Positions 36,262 through 46,211 of a stretch of DNA of 64,000 nt are shown piece by piece. Position 1 is the first letter of the stretch. Each line of letters begins with the position of its first letter. The position numbers and the translations under genes were made by a program. The notes beneath the pieces are model-generated. The model was not told the DNA's origin, made no database searches, and saw only the letters and a program-made list of their open reading frames with translations. Origin of the DNA: Clostridium vincentii. GTDB taxonomy: Bacteria; Bacillota; Clostridia; Clostridiales; Clostridiaceae. The stretch is taken from contig NZ_PVXQ01000010.1 of assembly GCF_002995745.1 (NCBI RefSeq), positions 33,929 through 97,928 of the forward strand. The letters run 5' to 3'.

Positions 36262-37176
36262 CTACCACTCTTCTTTTACCCAGTAATTCTTATTAGAAGT
36301 ATATTTAGATATCCTTTTTCTAGATAATTTCTCATATCTCGCTCCTAATTTATTTGCGATAAATCTCACTCCAAAATTAGGTATAATATCAAAAAAGGCT
36401 TTAAAATTCTTTTCTTTCAAGGAATTTATAGCTACAAACTTTACTAATTCTAAGGCACTACTTCCCGCACCTGAATCAGATATGTATTTGTGTTGCTTTA
36501 GAAATACTCCTTGATCGAAATATCTTTTAAATAATGAATTATAAGTGTACACATGGGAATGTATAACACAGGCATCGGCGCAGTATTTTATCTTATAGCC
36601 ATTTTGAATAAGCTTATAGGATATATACATATCCTCATTAGTTAAAAGATTTTTTCCATCATAACCTTTTAACTCAACAAAAGTACTCCGTCTAATAGCA
36701 GCAGCAGCATCTGAATAAAAGTAAGTCATTATTCCTAACTTCTCTATATCTCTCTTAGATACTATTCGGCTTTCATTAGGATAATTTTTCATCCTTGTAT
36801 ATCTTTCAATAGTCCTATTTTCGCATATTTGCCTTGAGAAGGCTGCATCACATACTCCAGCCTTTATATCCCTTGTAAGCTTAAGCAGCCATTTATTATC
36901 TTCTATAATAACATCCTGTGTTATAAAAACAATTATATCGCCATCAGCCTTGAAAGCTTCATTTTCTCGTGTTTTGCTATGAGAAAATTCCTCAACTTCT
37001 AAAACACTATAATTAGCTTTAATATTTCTTAATATCTCTTCACTTTTATCCTTAGATTTAGTTAAAACATATCTGATATCAAAACTCTCTACACCTTCTT
37101 GTGTCATTAAACTTTTATCGAGTTTGCAAATAAATTTTTCTCCATTATATATAGGGCAAATTATTGATATATTCAT
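36262..37176 (-). CDS. family 2 glycosyltransferase, rhamnosyltransferase-like
   Basis: 304 residues, GT2. It begins MNISIICPIYNGEKF. The metal-site region reads FITQDVIIED rather than a plain DxD, and SREN-type variation (SHSKTRENEAFKADGD) matches rhamnosyltransferases of the RfbF/RgpB kind. LTNEDMYISYKLIQNGYKI is the usual C-terminal ED motif. It should extend the lipid-linked chain on the cytoplasmic face. Its ribosome binding site overlaps the stop codon region of the preceding gene, with 9 bp between the two genes. Confidence 0.82.
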   Translation of the reverse strand: MNISIICPIYNGEKFICKLDKSLMTQEGVESFDIRYVLTKSKDKSEEILRNIKANYSVLEVEEFSHSKTRENEAFKADGDIIVFITQDVIIEDNKWLLKLTRDIKAGVCDAAFSRQICENRTIERYTRMKNYPNESRIVSKRDIEKLGIMTYFYSDAAAAIRRSTFVELKGYDGKNLLTNEDMYISYKLIQNGYKIKYCADACVIHSHVYTYNSLFKRYFDQGVFLKQHKYISDSGAGSSALELVKFVAINSLKEKNFKAFFDIIPNFGVRFIANKLGARYEKLSRKRISKYTSNKNYWVKEEW

Positions 37177-37185
37177 ATTTTTCTC

Positions 37186-39309
37186 CTAGTTTTCTGATAA
37201 TTTAAAATCAGCTCTTTGTTTTGAAAAGTTAACATTATAATAAGGATCTTCTATATTCTCTCCCCAAATACCATTAAATAAATTCATCTCATTCTCAAGT
37301 CTCTTAATCTTCTCTTCATTGTCTTCCAAACCTCTAGACCTTGATTCATAATGATATAATTCAGCGTAAGGTGTAACTACATTTAAGTAACCACTTTTTC
37401 TAGCTCTCATACATAAATCCACATCATTATATGCAACAGCTAAATCTTCATTTAACCGCTCTAATTCCTCAAAAAGAGATCTTCTAATCATTAAGCAAGC
37501 CCCAGTAACTGCCGAAACATTTAAAATCATAAATAATCTTCCCATATGACCACCATCATATCGTCCAAGACCCTTACCAAGATGTTCAGCTACTCCTCCA
37601 ACCCCAAGGACTACTCCATAATGTTGTATAGTATCATCTTTATAATAAAGTTTAGCCCCTACTGCTCCAACTTGTGGTCTTTGGGCATGCATAAGCATTT
37701 CTTCAAGCCAATTCTCAGAAATCACCTCTACATCATTATTTAATAAGAGGATGAATTCTCCATCACTATTCTCAATTCCAAAATTATTAATTGCAGAATA
37801 ATTAAATTCTCTTTCCCACGTAACAACCTTTATATTGATCCGTCTCTCTATTTCTTTATAATACTCAAATATATTTTTATCTTCACTATTATTTTCTACT
37901 ACTACTATTTCATAGTTCTTATATCTAGTTTTACTTAAAATAGAATCTATACAATTTTTCAAAGTACTAATCTCATCTTTATTAGGAATTATAATTGACA
38001 CTTTTTTATCTTCATTAATATTATAATTTACCTTGTAACATCCGCCAAAAGCACCATTCACAACGGTTCCCTTCTCATCTATTCTATCAAGGTGCGCTTG
38101 AACAGCACGTCTTCCTGCATCTATACAATATTCCTTTGCTCCGATTCCTCCTGCAGTAGAATCTCTATGAACTCTCCAATGATATAAAACCTTAGAGATA
38201 TGTGCTATTTTTTTAGCCTTCTCTGTTAGTCTAAGAATAATATCATAATCTTGACTACCATCAAATTTATGATTAAAATTACCTACCTTATCTAAAAGAC
38301 TTTTTGAGAATACTGAGAAATGACAAATATAATTACAGCTTCTAAAAGTATCTGGAGCCCAATCTTGCTTAAAGTGAGGATCAAAATATTCCTCGCACTT
38401 TTCATCAATCTTATCTTCATCACTATATAAAAATTCAACATCTCTATCTTCATTTAACCTCTTTACATATTCATATAAAGCATTTTCGGTTAATAAATCA
38501 TCATGATCTAATAAACCTACATATTCTCCAGTAACAAGTTTAAGAGCTTCATTTGAATTCCCTGATATCATATAGTTCTCAGTTAAATAATTCACCCTTA
38601 TTCTTTTATCTTGCTTCTCATATTCCTTAAGTCTCTTAATAGTATCCTGATTAGAGCTAGCTCCATCTGCAATACATAATTCCCAATTAGTATAACTTTG
38701 ATTTATAACCGAATCTATAACCTCTTCTAGAAATACTATCTTTGTATTGAAAGTTGGAATTATAATGCTAATCTTAGGATTATATTCAAAAGCATGATTT
38801 CTTTCATTAGCTAATTGATCTGCTGTAGGCAACATTTTTCTAATCCATTTATCATAGCTTACACCCTCGTTAACCTTTGAATTAATCTTATACTTTGATT
38901 TATAATATGTAGCTTTTAGTCCATTGGTTTTTATCCCTCTTATTACTTTTTTAATATTATTAGAGTTAAGAACTCTTAAAGCTTTACTAATTGACATTCC
39001 TTGATTATCTTTCTTTATCCAAGCTTTAGGATTAATCTCTGTCCTGCTCTTACTCTCTCCAGACTCAGCTATTAGAACTATCTTTTTACTATAAGGGGTA
39101 CTTATACTAAAACCTGCATCCATAGCAGCTTCTTCACCATTAAATTTATCAAAAACATCCTTTCTTTTTATAACAGTTTTATCAAATTTATCAGTTCCCT
39201 CTATTGATATACTCATTTCTTCAATACTATTTTTATAAGCCCAACCCTGAATAATAACATCATTATCCTTAATTAACACCTTATCAATACAACATTCTAA
39301 TTTAGACAC
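37186..39309 (-). CDS. tandem GT2 glycosyltransferase with N-terminal accessory domain
   Basis: 707 residues. N-terminal beta domain of about 100 residues (IQGWAYKNSIEEMSISIEG), a helical linker, then two GT2 domains: the first from about 180 (ISIIIPTFNTK, with LLDHDDLL), the second from about 430 (VSIIIPNKDEISTL, with LNNDVEV and the ED-type VAYNDVDLCMRARKSGY). Such tandem enzymes usually make two linkages of a repeat unit or a polymer. GTG start with a GGATGGTGA site. It is paralogous along its whole length to the next gene upstream (39336-41426). Confidence 0.87.
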   Translation of the reverse strand: MSKLECCIDKVLIKDNDVIIQGWAYKNSIEEMSISIEGTDKFDKTVIKRKDVFDKFNGEEAAMDAGFSISTPYSKKIVLIAESGESKSRTEINPKAWIKKDNQGMSISKALRVLNSNNIKKVIRGIKTNGLKATYYKSKYKINSKVNEGVSYDKWIRKMLPTADQLANERNHAFEYNPKISIIIPTFNTKIVFLEEVIDSVINQSYTNWELCIADGASSNQDTIKRLKEYEKQDKRIRVNYLTENYMISGNSNEALKLVTGEYVGLLDHDDLLTENALYEYVKRLNEDRDVEFLYSDEDKIDEKCEEYFDPHFKQDWAPDTFRSCNYICHFSVFSKSLLDKVGNFNHKFDGSQDYDIILRLTEKAKKIAHISKVLYHWRVHRDSTAGGIGAKEYCIDAGRRAVQAHLDRIDEKGTVVNGAFGGCYKVNYNINEDKKVSIIIPNKDEISTLKNCIDSILSKTRYKNYEIVVVENNSEDKNIFEYYKEIERRINIKVVTWEREFNYSAINNFGIENSDGEFILLLNNDVEVISENWLEEMLMHAQRPQVGAVGAKLYYKDDTIQHYGVVLGVGGVAEHLGKGLGRYDGGHMGRLFMILNVSAVTGACLMIRRSLFEELERLNEDLAVAYNDVDLCMRARKSGYLNVVTPYAELYHYESRSRGLEDNEEKIKRLENEMNLFNGIWGENIEDPYYNVNFSKQRADFKLSEN

Positions 39310-39335
39310 ATACTCACCATCCTAAACATAGATTT

Positions 39336-41426
39336 TTAAACTTTTAATGAGAAGTCCTCTTCATCAAGAGTAAGATTATCATTATAATATGGATCTCTTA
39401 TCCAAAGTCCCCACTTTTTATGAAACCTCTTTACTTCCTTCTCAAATCGTGCAATTTTCTCTACAGTAGTATCTTCTCCCCTTGATTTTGATTCATAATG
39501 ATACATCTCAACAAATGGTGTAAATATAATTAAATGACCTTTTCCTCTTACCTTAAGGCAAAAATCTATATCATTAAAGGCAACAGGGAATTCTTCATCA
39601 AAGCCTTCAACTTCTTCATAAACCGATCTTCTAATCATTAAGCAAGCTGCAGTTACTGCACTTAAATTCTGAATAATCTTAAGCCTTCCACAGAACCCTA
39701 AATCATCCCGCTTAAAACCTCCATGTGAATGCCCAGCTACTCCTCGAAGACCAAGAATTACCCCTGCATGCTGTATAGTATCATCTGGATAATATAATTT
39801 AGCACCTGTTATGCCTATTCCCATTCTCTGAGTATGCATTAACATTTCCTCAATCCAATTTGGAGTAATGACTTCTATATCATTATTAAGAAAGACTATA
39901 TATTCTCCCTTGGTCTCATTAAATGCATAATTATTAATTGCTGAATAATTAAATTCTTTGTCCCATGTAATTACTCTAATCTTATTATTACTTGCTAATT
40001 CTTCATAGTACTTAAATATCTCATCTTCAGTACTATTATTTTCAACTATAATTATCTCAAAATTCTTGTAAGTACTCTTCTCAAATATAGATTCAATACA
40101 AGCCTTTAATGTCTCATGTTCATCCTTATTAGGTATTATAATAGACACTAACGGATTATCAGCTATCTCATACTCCACCTTATATGACCCTTGGAATAAT
40201 CCATCTTCAACAATACCTTTTGCCCCTATTCTCTCTAACTGATTCTTGATAGCTTCTTTGTCCTCTTCTATATCAATCTTATTTTTATTATAACTTCTAC
40301 CATGATATAAAACTTTTGAAATATGTAATATCTCTTGAGCCCCTTCTGTTAACTTCAATAAAAGATCATAATTTTGATTGTCTTTAAACTCTCCAATATT
40401 CTCAAGAAGTTTCTTTGAAAATACAGCGAAGTTAGAAATATAATTATAACTTCTAAAAGTATCTGGAGCCCAATCCGGTTTAAACTGCGGTTCAGAAAAT
40501 TCTTTTCCGCTATCACTTACCCTATCCTCATCTGTATAGATGAAATCAACATTTCTATTATTATTAATGCCTTCTACTATCTTATATAGTGCATCTAATT
40601 CCAAGAAATCACCTTGATTTAATAATCCAACAAATTCTCCTGAAGTTAGTTTCAATTCTTCATATACACTATTTAAAGTTATAGAATTTTCGCTTAAATA
40701 ATTACCCTTTATATTGTCATATTTATTTTGATATTCCTTAAGCACTTTAATAGTAGATATATTATTGCTAGCTCCGTCTACAATACAAAGCTCCCAATTG
40801 CTATAGGTCTGTTTTATCAAGGATTTCATCATATCTCTAATATTACTCTCAGTTGTATTGTAAGTAGCAACAACTATACTTATCTTCGGAGAATATTCAA
40901 AAACATGTTTTCTTTGCTTTTCTAGCTCCTTTGTAGATGCTCTTTCTCTATTTAACCAATCATTATATTTTATACCTTTTAAACTTGTTTTAATTATTAC
41001 TCTTTTTATCCTTATAAGGGTATCCATTACACCATAATCCATTATGTATTTAAATAACTTGCCTATATTTGAAAAATCAAATATAAACATGAATACATCT
41101 AATTTACTCCTAGACTTTTGTGTCTTTGTCTTATCATTACTTCTGAAATTACAAGTTGCCTCTTCATCTTTAGTTGAAAATACAATTTTATTCTTTTCTT
41201 TATATGGAATTGTTATTTTAAAACCAGTTTCTAGAGCTAAAGATTCCTCTTTATATTGATGAAAAATATCTGGTCTTTCAAATTTCTCCACTTTAAAATA
41301 ATCAACATTCACCATTTCAATTTTTATAGGCTGCTTACTTTCTGCATAAGCCCAACCAGTCACAACTAATTCTGTCTTATCTTCAGTAACTAAAATATCA
41401 TCTATACAAAATCTAATACTTCTCAA
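39336..41426 (-). CDS. tandem GT2 glycosyltransferase, paralog of the downstream gene
   Basis: 696 residues with the same three-part plan: N-terminal beta domain (VTGWAYAESKQPIKIEM), GT2 number one (ISIVVATYNTTESN), and GT2 number two (VSIIIPNKDEHETL ... FLNNDIEV ... VAFNDIDFCLKVRGKGH). In the first GT2 domain the acidic motif reads LLNQGDFLE where the paralog has LLDHDDLL, so its metal site looks impaired and that half may be structural. TTG start with AAGGGTGA. 66 bp separate it from the ABC ATPase gene. Confidence 0.85.
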   Translation of the reverse strand: MRSIRFCIDDILVTEDKTELVVTGWAYAESKQPIKIEMVNVDYFKVEKFERPDIFHQYKEESLALETGFKITIPYKEKNKIVFSTKDEEATCNFRSNDKTKTQKSRSKLDVFMFIFDFSNIGKLFKYIMDYGVMDTLIRIKRVIIKTSLKGIKYNDWLNRERASTKELEKQRKHVFEYSPKISIVVATYNTTESNIRDMMKSLIKQTYSNWELCIVDGASNNISTIKVLKEYQNKYDNIKGNYLSENSITLNSVYEELKLTSGEFVGLLNQGDFLELDALYKIVEGINNNRNVDFIYTDEDRVSDSGKEFSEPQFKPDWAPDTFRSYNYISNFAVFSKKLLENIGEFKDNQNYDLLLKLTEGAQEILHISKVLYHGRSYNKNKIDIEEDKEAIKNQLERIGAKGIVEDGLFQGSYKVEYEIADNPLVSIIIPNKDEHETLKACIESIFEKSTYKNFEIIIVENNSTEDEIFKYYEELASNNKIRVITWDKEFNYSAINNYAFNETKGEYIVFLNNDIEVITPNWIEEMLMHTQRMGIGITGAKLYYPDDTIQHAGVILGLRGVAGHSHGGFKRDDLGFCGRLKIIQNLSAVTAACLMIRRSVYEEVEGFDEEFPVAFNDIDFCLKVRGKGHLIIFTPFVEMYHYESKSRGEDTTVEKIARFEKEVKRFHKKWGLWIRDPYYNDNLTLDEEDFSLKV

Positions 41427-41492
41427 AATTAATTCACCCTTTTCTTGTAATTTAACTATATTACTCTAATAAAAACCTTGTCTTTATCTCTT

Positions 41493-42719
41493 TTATTCTA
41501 TTACATTCCATTCATGGCTTATATAAAATTTGCCCTCTGATATATATTTATTTGCTACTTTAAATTCACAGATGGCTTCCTTATAATCAAGGTTTATAAT
41601 ACTCTCATCCGTAAAAATCCCTACATCTATTGTATATGTGCCCCCAAGTAATGGCATTTTAGGTATCCTATATATAACCTTATGCCTTCCAAAGGTATTT
41701 GGCATTTTAACCTTCTCTAAAGATGTATTTGGTCCGAATATATACTCTCTCCCGGGTGTATATATTGCAACACCTAGAAGAAAACCGTCTATTTCCTCTC
41801 TATAAATATCATAGGTTACTTCAACCTCTATATCTTCAAAGGATCTTAACTTTTCCTTTGACAGTTCCACTTTTGCTATAGACGCTAATGTATCATCATT
41901 TACTGGCGCTCTAAATTCTCCATTACTAGGAACTTCATCCTCAACAGCCTTATCCTTAAGCCTTACATCTGTTGTATTATCTCTTTCACCGTACTTCATA
42001 AAGTCTTCATATAAATCTGCTATTTCACCTGATTCACCTTGAGTTTTTATTCTCCCATCCATAAGCCATATTGCCTTATTACAGAATCTTTTTATTTGCT
42101 CTGTTGCATGAGATACGAAAAGTATAGTTGTTCCATTTGTTTTAAGATTCTTCATCTTTTCAATACATTTAATTTGAAATCTTGTATCTCCTACAGCTAA
42201 TGCTTCATCAACTATTAAAATATCTGGATCAACATTAATTGCTACAGCAAAAGCTAATCGTGCAAACATACCACTAGAATAAATTTTTACAGGCTGATTT
42301 ATAAAATCTCCTATATCTGCAAACTTTACAATTGCATCAATCTTCGCATCCATTTCTTCCCTAGTATATCCCATCATAGTTCCGTTAAGATATATATTTT
42401 CAATACCGCTATACTCCATATTAAAACCTGCTCCAAGTTCAAGTATAGCCGCTATTTTACCATTTATAGTTAACTCTCCTGAAGTAGGTGTTAATACCCC
42501 TGTAATCATCTTAAGCAAAGTTGATTTACCGGAACCATTCTTGCCCAATATTCCTATTGCATCACCCTTTTGAACATCAAAGGTTAATCCATTTAAAGCT
42601 ACAAATTCTCTGTGATAAGATTTTTTGCTTTTAAATAAATTTTCCTTTAATCTATCAATTGGTTTCTCATATATATTATACGTTTTAACTAAATCTTTAA
42701 CTTTAATCATTACACTCAT
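41493..42719 (-). CDS. polysaccharide ABC transporter ATP-binding protein (Wzt/TagH/RgpD type)
   Basis: 408 residues. The nucleotide-binding domain spans residues 1-250: Walker A GILGKNGSGKSTLLK, a Q-loop region, signature YSSGMFARLAFA, Walker B ILIVDEALAVGD and the switch His in FVSHATEQ. The remaining 150 residues form a Wzt_C-type beta domain (about 275-405), which in O-antigen exporters recognises the chain terminus. It powers export of the finished lipid-linked polymer with the permease encoded just upstream (12 bp gap). Confidence 0.94.
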   Translation of the reverse strand: MSVMIKVKDLVKTYNIYEKPIDRLKENLFKSKKSYHREFVALNGLTFDVQKGDAIGILGKNGSGKSTLLKMITGVLTPTSGELTINGKIAAILELGAGFNMEYSGIENIYLNGTMMGYTREEMDAKIDAIVKFADIGDFINQPVKIYSSGMFARLAFAVAINVDPDILIVDEALAVGDTRFQIKCIEKMKNLKTNGTTILFVSHATEQIKRFCNKAIWLMDGRIKTQGESGEIADLYEDFMKYGERDNTTDVRLKDKAVEDEVPSNGEFRAPVNDDTLASIAKVELSKEKLRSFEDIEVEVTYDIYREEIDGFLLGVAIYTPGREYIFGPNTSLEKVKMPNTFGRHKVIYRIPKMPLLGGTYTIDVGIFTDESIINLDYKEAICEFKVANKYISEGKFYISHEWNVIE

Positions 42720-42731
42720 ATTAATACCTCT

Positions 42732-43736
42732 CTAAATCACATCTGAAAAATGTGGTTTTAATCTATTATATATTTTAATTCCTAATGATAAAATAACTAA
42801 ACAAAGTACCCAGAAATATAATGTTCCATAGGGTCTTTCCCAAAAATATATTTTATCTATAAAAGCATCTCTATATCCTGTTACTATATAATACAATGGG
42901 TTTAGTTTGAATAATATTGCCAAATTCTTTGGGAGTATTGATACATTCCAACCTATTGGAGTAAACCAAAATCCTACACTTAAAATAACATTAATTATTT
43001 GACCGAAATCTCTAAAAAACAATATTATTGCTGATGACATTACTGAAACTGAATAAACAATACTTACCAATGCAAAAGAATAATATATAAACTGCAGAGT
43101 ATATGCATCAGGATAATATCCATATAGGGCCATAATTAGATATATAAAGCCTATAAAAAAAACATGTACAAATAGTGCAGATATTATCTTTACCATTGGT
43201 AAAACTTCTATTTTAAAAACTACTTTTTTCACCAAATAACCATACTCTAAAAAAACATTACTTGTTGATGGAAGAGCTTCTGAGAAGAAAAACCAAGGTA
43301 TTATTCCAGCTATAAACCAAAAAATGAAAGGTTTTCCTGCCACATCTCCTTGTTTAAAGGCTCCTTGAAAAACAAACCAATATACAAGGATTGTTATTAC
43401 AGGATGAATAAATGCCCAAGCTATCCCAAAATATGAACCTGCAAATTTACTTTTAAAATCATTTCTTGATAAAGTCTTTATTAACTTCTTATTATCCACG
43501 GAAATTTTTAAAAATTTTATAGTTTCCTTCAGTTCTACTAAAGCTGTTGCCGCTACCCAACCTAATCCTAAAGAAGCGAATATCATAGCAATGTTTAATA
43601 GGGTTGAGCCTTCTCCATAGACACCTTCATCAACTTTAACATTATAATACTTGGTAAATAGCATAAATAATAATACAGAACCTACACAAGTCCCTAATAC
43701 AATAAACGCCTTCTTTTTTCCTATACTTTTCATCAT
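42732..43736 (-). CDS. polysaccharide ABC transporter permease (Wzm/TagG/RgpC type)
   Basis: 334 residues, ABC-2 type. The ATG one codon downstream (43733) has better spacing to the AAGGAG site and may be the true start. Beyond the usual six membrane segments there is an N-terminal extension of about 75 residues with two extra hydrophobic segments. The conserved blocks FAGSYFGIAWAFIHPVITILVYWFVF, ALPSTSNVF, and FWFTPIGWN are typical of polysaccharide or teichoic acid exporters. It works with the adjacent ATPase. Confidence 0.93.
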   Translation of the reverse strand: MMKSIGKKKAFIVLGTCVGSVLLFMLFTKYYNVKVDEGVYGEGSTLLNIAMIFASLGLGWVAATALVELKETIKFLKISVDNKKLIKTLSRNDFKSKFAGSYFGIAWAFIHPVITILVYWFVFQGAFKQGDVAGKPFIFWFIAGIIPWFFFSEALPSTSNVFLEYGYLVKKVVFKIEVLPMVKIISALFVHVFFIGFIYLIMALYGYYPDAYTLQFIYYSFALVSIVYSVSVMSSAIILFFRDFGQIINVILSVGFWFTPIGWNVSILPKNLAILFKLNPLYYIVTGYRDAFIDKIYFWERPYGTLYFWVLCLVILSLGIKIYNRLKPHFSDVI

Positions 43737-43750
43737 TTTCTCCTTTTTCT

Positions 43751-45148
43751 CTAATAAGCATTAGTATTTACAAACCCCTTAAAAACAGTTAAAAATACTA
43801 TCTTAATATCTAGGGTTAAACTCCAATTCTCTATATAATAAATATCACATTCTATTCTCTTTTCAATAGAGGTGTCTCCCCTCCATCCATTAACCTGAGC
43901 CCAGCCTGTAATACCTGGTCTAACTTGATGTTTAACCATATATTTAGGTACTTCATCTTTAAACTTTTCTACATAAAAAGGTCTCTCGGGTCTTGGACCG
44001 ATTAAACTCATATCGCCTAAAAGAACATTAAAGATTTGTGGTAATTCATCTATACTAGTCTTTCTTATGAAATTCCCAACCTTAGTTTTTCTAGGATCAT
44101 TTTTAACAGTCCAATTCTCCTTTTCCTCGTCCGGATCTTGTTCTCTCATACTTCTAAACTTATACATAACAAATGAGTTTCTATTTAAGCCAATTCTCTC
44201 CTGCTTAAATATTAAAGGCCCCTTCGATGTAGTTTTTACAAGTATTGCAGTTATGATCATTATTGGGGAAAAGAGAAGTATTGCAATAGATGATCCGATT
44301 ATATCTACGCCTCTTTTTATTGCCTTATTTAAAATATTATCTAAGGGAATATATCTCATGTTAATTAAGGGAATTCCACCAATTTCCTCTACAAAAGGTT
44401 TTGCTGGTAAGTACTTATAGTAACTAGGAATAATTTGAGCTCTAACCCCTAATTTCTCACAGGCAGCTATTATAGCCTTTAGCTTATCATAATCCTTCAT
44501 CTCTAAAGTAATAATAATTTCATCAACATCTCTATTCTTACCTAAGAACTCGCCTAAGCAGTCTAAATCCCCTAAATATTTAAGATCTTCATATTTAATC
44601 TCACTATCTTCAAAGATACCTAAGACTTTATATCCCCAATGTTTATTTTCATTTATCAATTTATAAAACTTCTTAGTTCCATCACTAAATCCAACAAATA
44701 CAGTATGCCGTATATTGTATCCATTTTTTCTTGCGCGTCTCATAAGCAGCCTTATTACAATTCTTTCTAGAGAAGTAAATACTGTACATACAACAAAGAA
44801 GATAACTAAAACTGATCTTGCATAATCTATCTGCTTTGTTAAGAATAAGACTCCAGTAAATAATATAATCCCATAAACATTTGAAATTATAATATTTACT
44901 ATTTCTTTACTCATAAATATTACTCTCTCACTATTATAAAGTCTTTTGAAATTATATATTAATATGTATATGGGAACCATTATAAGAACAGGCACTAAGT
45001 ATTCTCTAAAGCTTAGTATTCCTCCCTGAACTTCTATAATTCCACTATGAACTCGTATATACCAAGTAAATAAAAATGAAGTTATTATAGCTACTATATC
45101 CGTAAGAACCATAGCCTTATTAACTAATTTTTGATTTTGTTTAATCAT
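43751..45148 (-). CDS. polyprenyl-phosphate sugar phosphotransferase (chain initiation)
   Basis: 465 residues of the WbaP/WcaJ-like class. Four or so N-terminal membrane segments, a Rossmann-like CoA-binding-type domain (about 140-260), and the C-terminal phosphoglycosyltransferase domain with GPLIFKQERIGLN, YKFRSM, DELPQIFNVLLGDMSLIGPRPE and RPGITGWAQVNG. It should transfer a sugar-1-phosphate from a nucleotide sugar to undecaprenyl phosphate and so start each chain. Together with the ABC exporter this implies a polymer built fully in the cytoplasm. It lies 4 bp after the GT2 stop. Confidence 0.95.
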   Translation of the reverse strand: MIKQNQKLVNKAMVLTDIVAIITSFLFTWYIRVHSGIIEVQGGILSFREYLVPVLIMVPIYILIYNFKRLYNSERVIFMSKEIVNIIISNVYGIILFTGVLFLTKQIDYARSVLVIFFVVCTVFTSLERIVIRLLMRRARKNGYNIRHTVFVGFSDGTKKFYKLINENKHWGYKVLGIFEDSEIKYEDLKYLGDLDCLGEFLGKNRDVDEIIITLEMKDYDKLKAIIAACEKLGVRAQIIPSYYKYLPAKPFVEEIGGIPLINMRYIPLDNILNKAIKRGVDIIGSSIAILLFSPIMIITAILVKTTSKGPLIFKQERIGLNRNSFVMYKFRSMREQDPDEEKENWTVKNDPRKTKVGNFIRKTSIDELPQIFNVLLGDMSLIGPRPERPFYVEKFKDEVPKYMVKHQVRPGITGWAQVNGWRGDTSIEKRIECDIYYIENWSLTLDIKIVFLTVFKGFVNTNAY

Positions 45149-45151
45149 ATC

Positions 45152-46108
45152 TTACCCTCTCTTTAAAAGGTTTATTGTATTTATAAATAACATCTTTTCG
45201 ATTTTTCTATAATTATATAGGTTGTTTTTAATCTTTACCCTATTAATTTTCTTCTTTGTTTTTAAGCCTTCAAATACTCCACAAATATAATCCCGTCCCA
45301 GGCCCTTTAAGGCAAAGTAAATCCACTTAATCATAATCCCAATAAAAATGAAGATAGAATTAAGTGCAATTTGAAGGTTAGGCATATTTTTATGGATCAA
45401 GTATATATTATTTCTAGCTGCAAGTTTTACCTTAAAGGAATTATGGCGACTTCCACTAGTTGCACTTCCTATATGATAAACCTTTGATTTAGATGCATAA
45501 TAATTCTTATACCCATATATTCTTGCCCTATAGGATATATCCATATCCTCTAAATAGGCGAAAAAATCTTCATCAAATAGTCCTATTTCCTCTAAAATAC
45601 TACTTCTATAAATAGCCGCTCCTGCACAGGCAGAAAACACTTCCCTTGAAATATCTTGCTTTGAACTAGGCTTGCCATCACCATTTTTGGAGCTCCAGCC
45701 AAATAACGTATACTCATCTCCAGCATCATCTATTATGTCTCTTTCTATAAATCTAAGCATTTTGCTTGAAGCTGAAAAGATTTTATCATCCTCTTTTATA
45801 CAATTATAAAGTTCTTTAAGCCAATCCTTATGGAGCTCTGTATCATTGTTAAGCAAAGCTACAAATTCACTTTTGCTCCTCTTTATTCCTTCATTTACAG
45901 CTCTACTAAAGCCATAATTCTTATCCATAACTACTAAGGTAACCTTGTCTTTATAGTTAGCCCTTATATATTGAATACTTGAATCCTTGGAATCATTATC
46001 TATTATTATTATCTCTTCAGCTTTTAATGACTGTTCCATTAAGCTATCTAAGCAAGCTTTTAAGTATTTTTCCCCATTATAATTTGGAATTACTACTGAA
46101 ACACCCAT
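45152..46108 (-). CDS. family 2 glycosyltransferase, WbbL-like rhamnosyltransferase
   Basis: 318 residues, GT2. VSVVIPNYNGEKYLKACLDSL opens the protein, ALLNNDTELHKDW holds the metal site, and FFAYLEDMDISYRARIYGYK is the acceptor-side ED motif. The layout matches rhamnosyltransferases such as WbbL, often the second enzyme in chain assembly. A hydrophobic segment near residue 255 may anchor it. The first glycosyltransferase gene after rfbCB, separated from rfbB by 103 bp that contain a hairpin. Confidence 0.85.
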   Translation of the reverse strand: MGVSVVIPNYNGEKYLKACLDSLMEQSLKAEEIIIIDNDSKDSSIQYIRANYKDKVTLVVMDKNYGFSRAVNEGIKRSKSEFVALLNNDTELHKDWLKELYNCIKEDDKIFSASSKMLRFIERDIIDDAGDEYTLFGWSSKNGDGKPSSKQDISREVFSACAGAAIYRSSILEEIGLFDEDFFAYLEDMDISYRARIYGYKNYYASKSKVYHIGSATSGSRHNSFKVKLAARNNIYLIHKNMPNLQIALNSIFIFIGIMIKWIYFALKGLGRDYICGVFEGLKTKKKINRVKIKNNLYNYRKIEKMLFINTINLLKRG

Positions 46109-46140
46109 AAATAAAACTCTCCTATATCCTTATAAAATGC

Positions 46141-46178
46141 TATAGCTGTGTTGCATTCTTCAAGACCCCACAGTTATA
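46141..46178 (-). terminator. hairpin inside the polysaccharide operon
   Basis: Arms TATAGCTGTG (46141-46150) and CACAGTTATA (46169-46178) pair over ten bases with one G-T pair. The tail on the minus strand is CATTTTAT, not a strong T run. It may act as an attenuator after rfbCB or as a processing site. Confidence 0.35.
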
Positions 46179-46211
46179 ACATTTCTAAAATTAATCTTCT
46201 CTACTTATATA

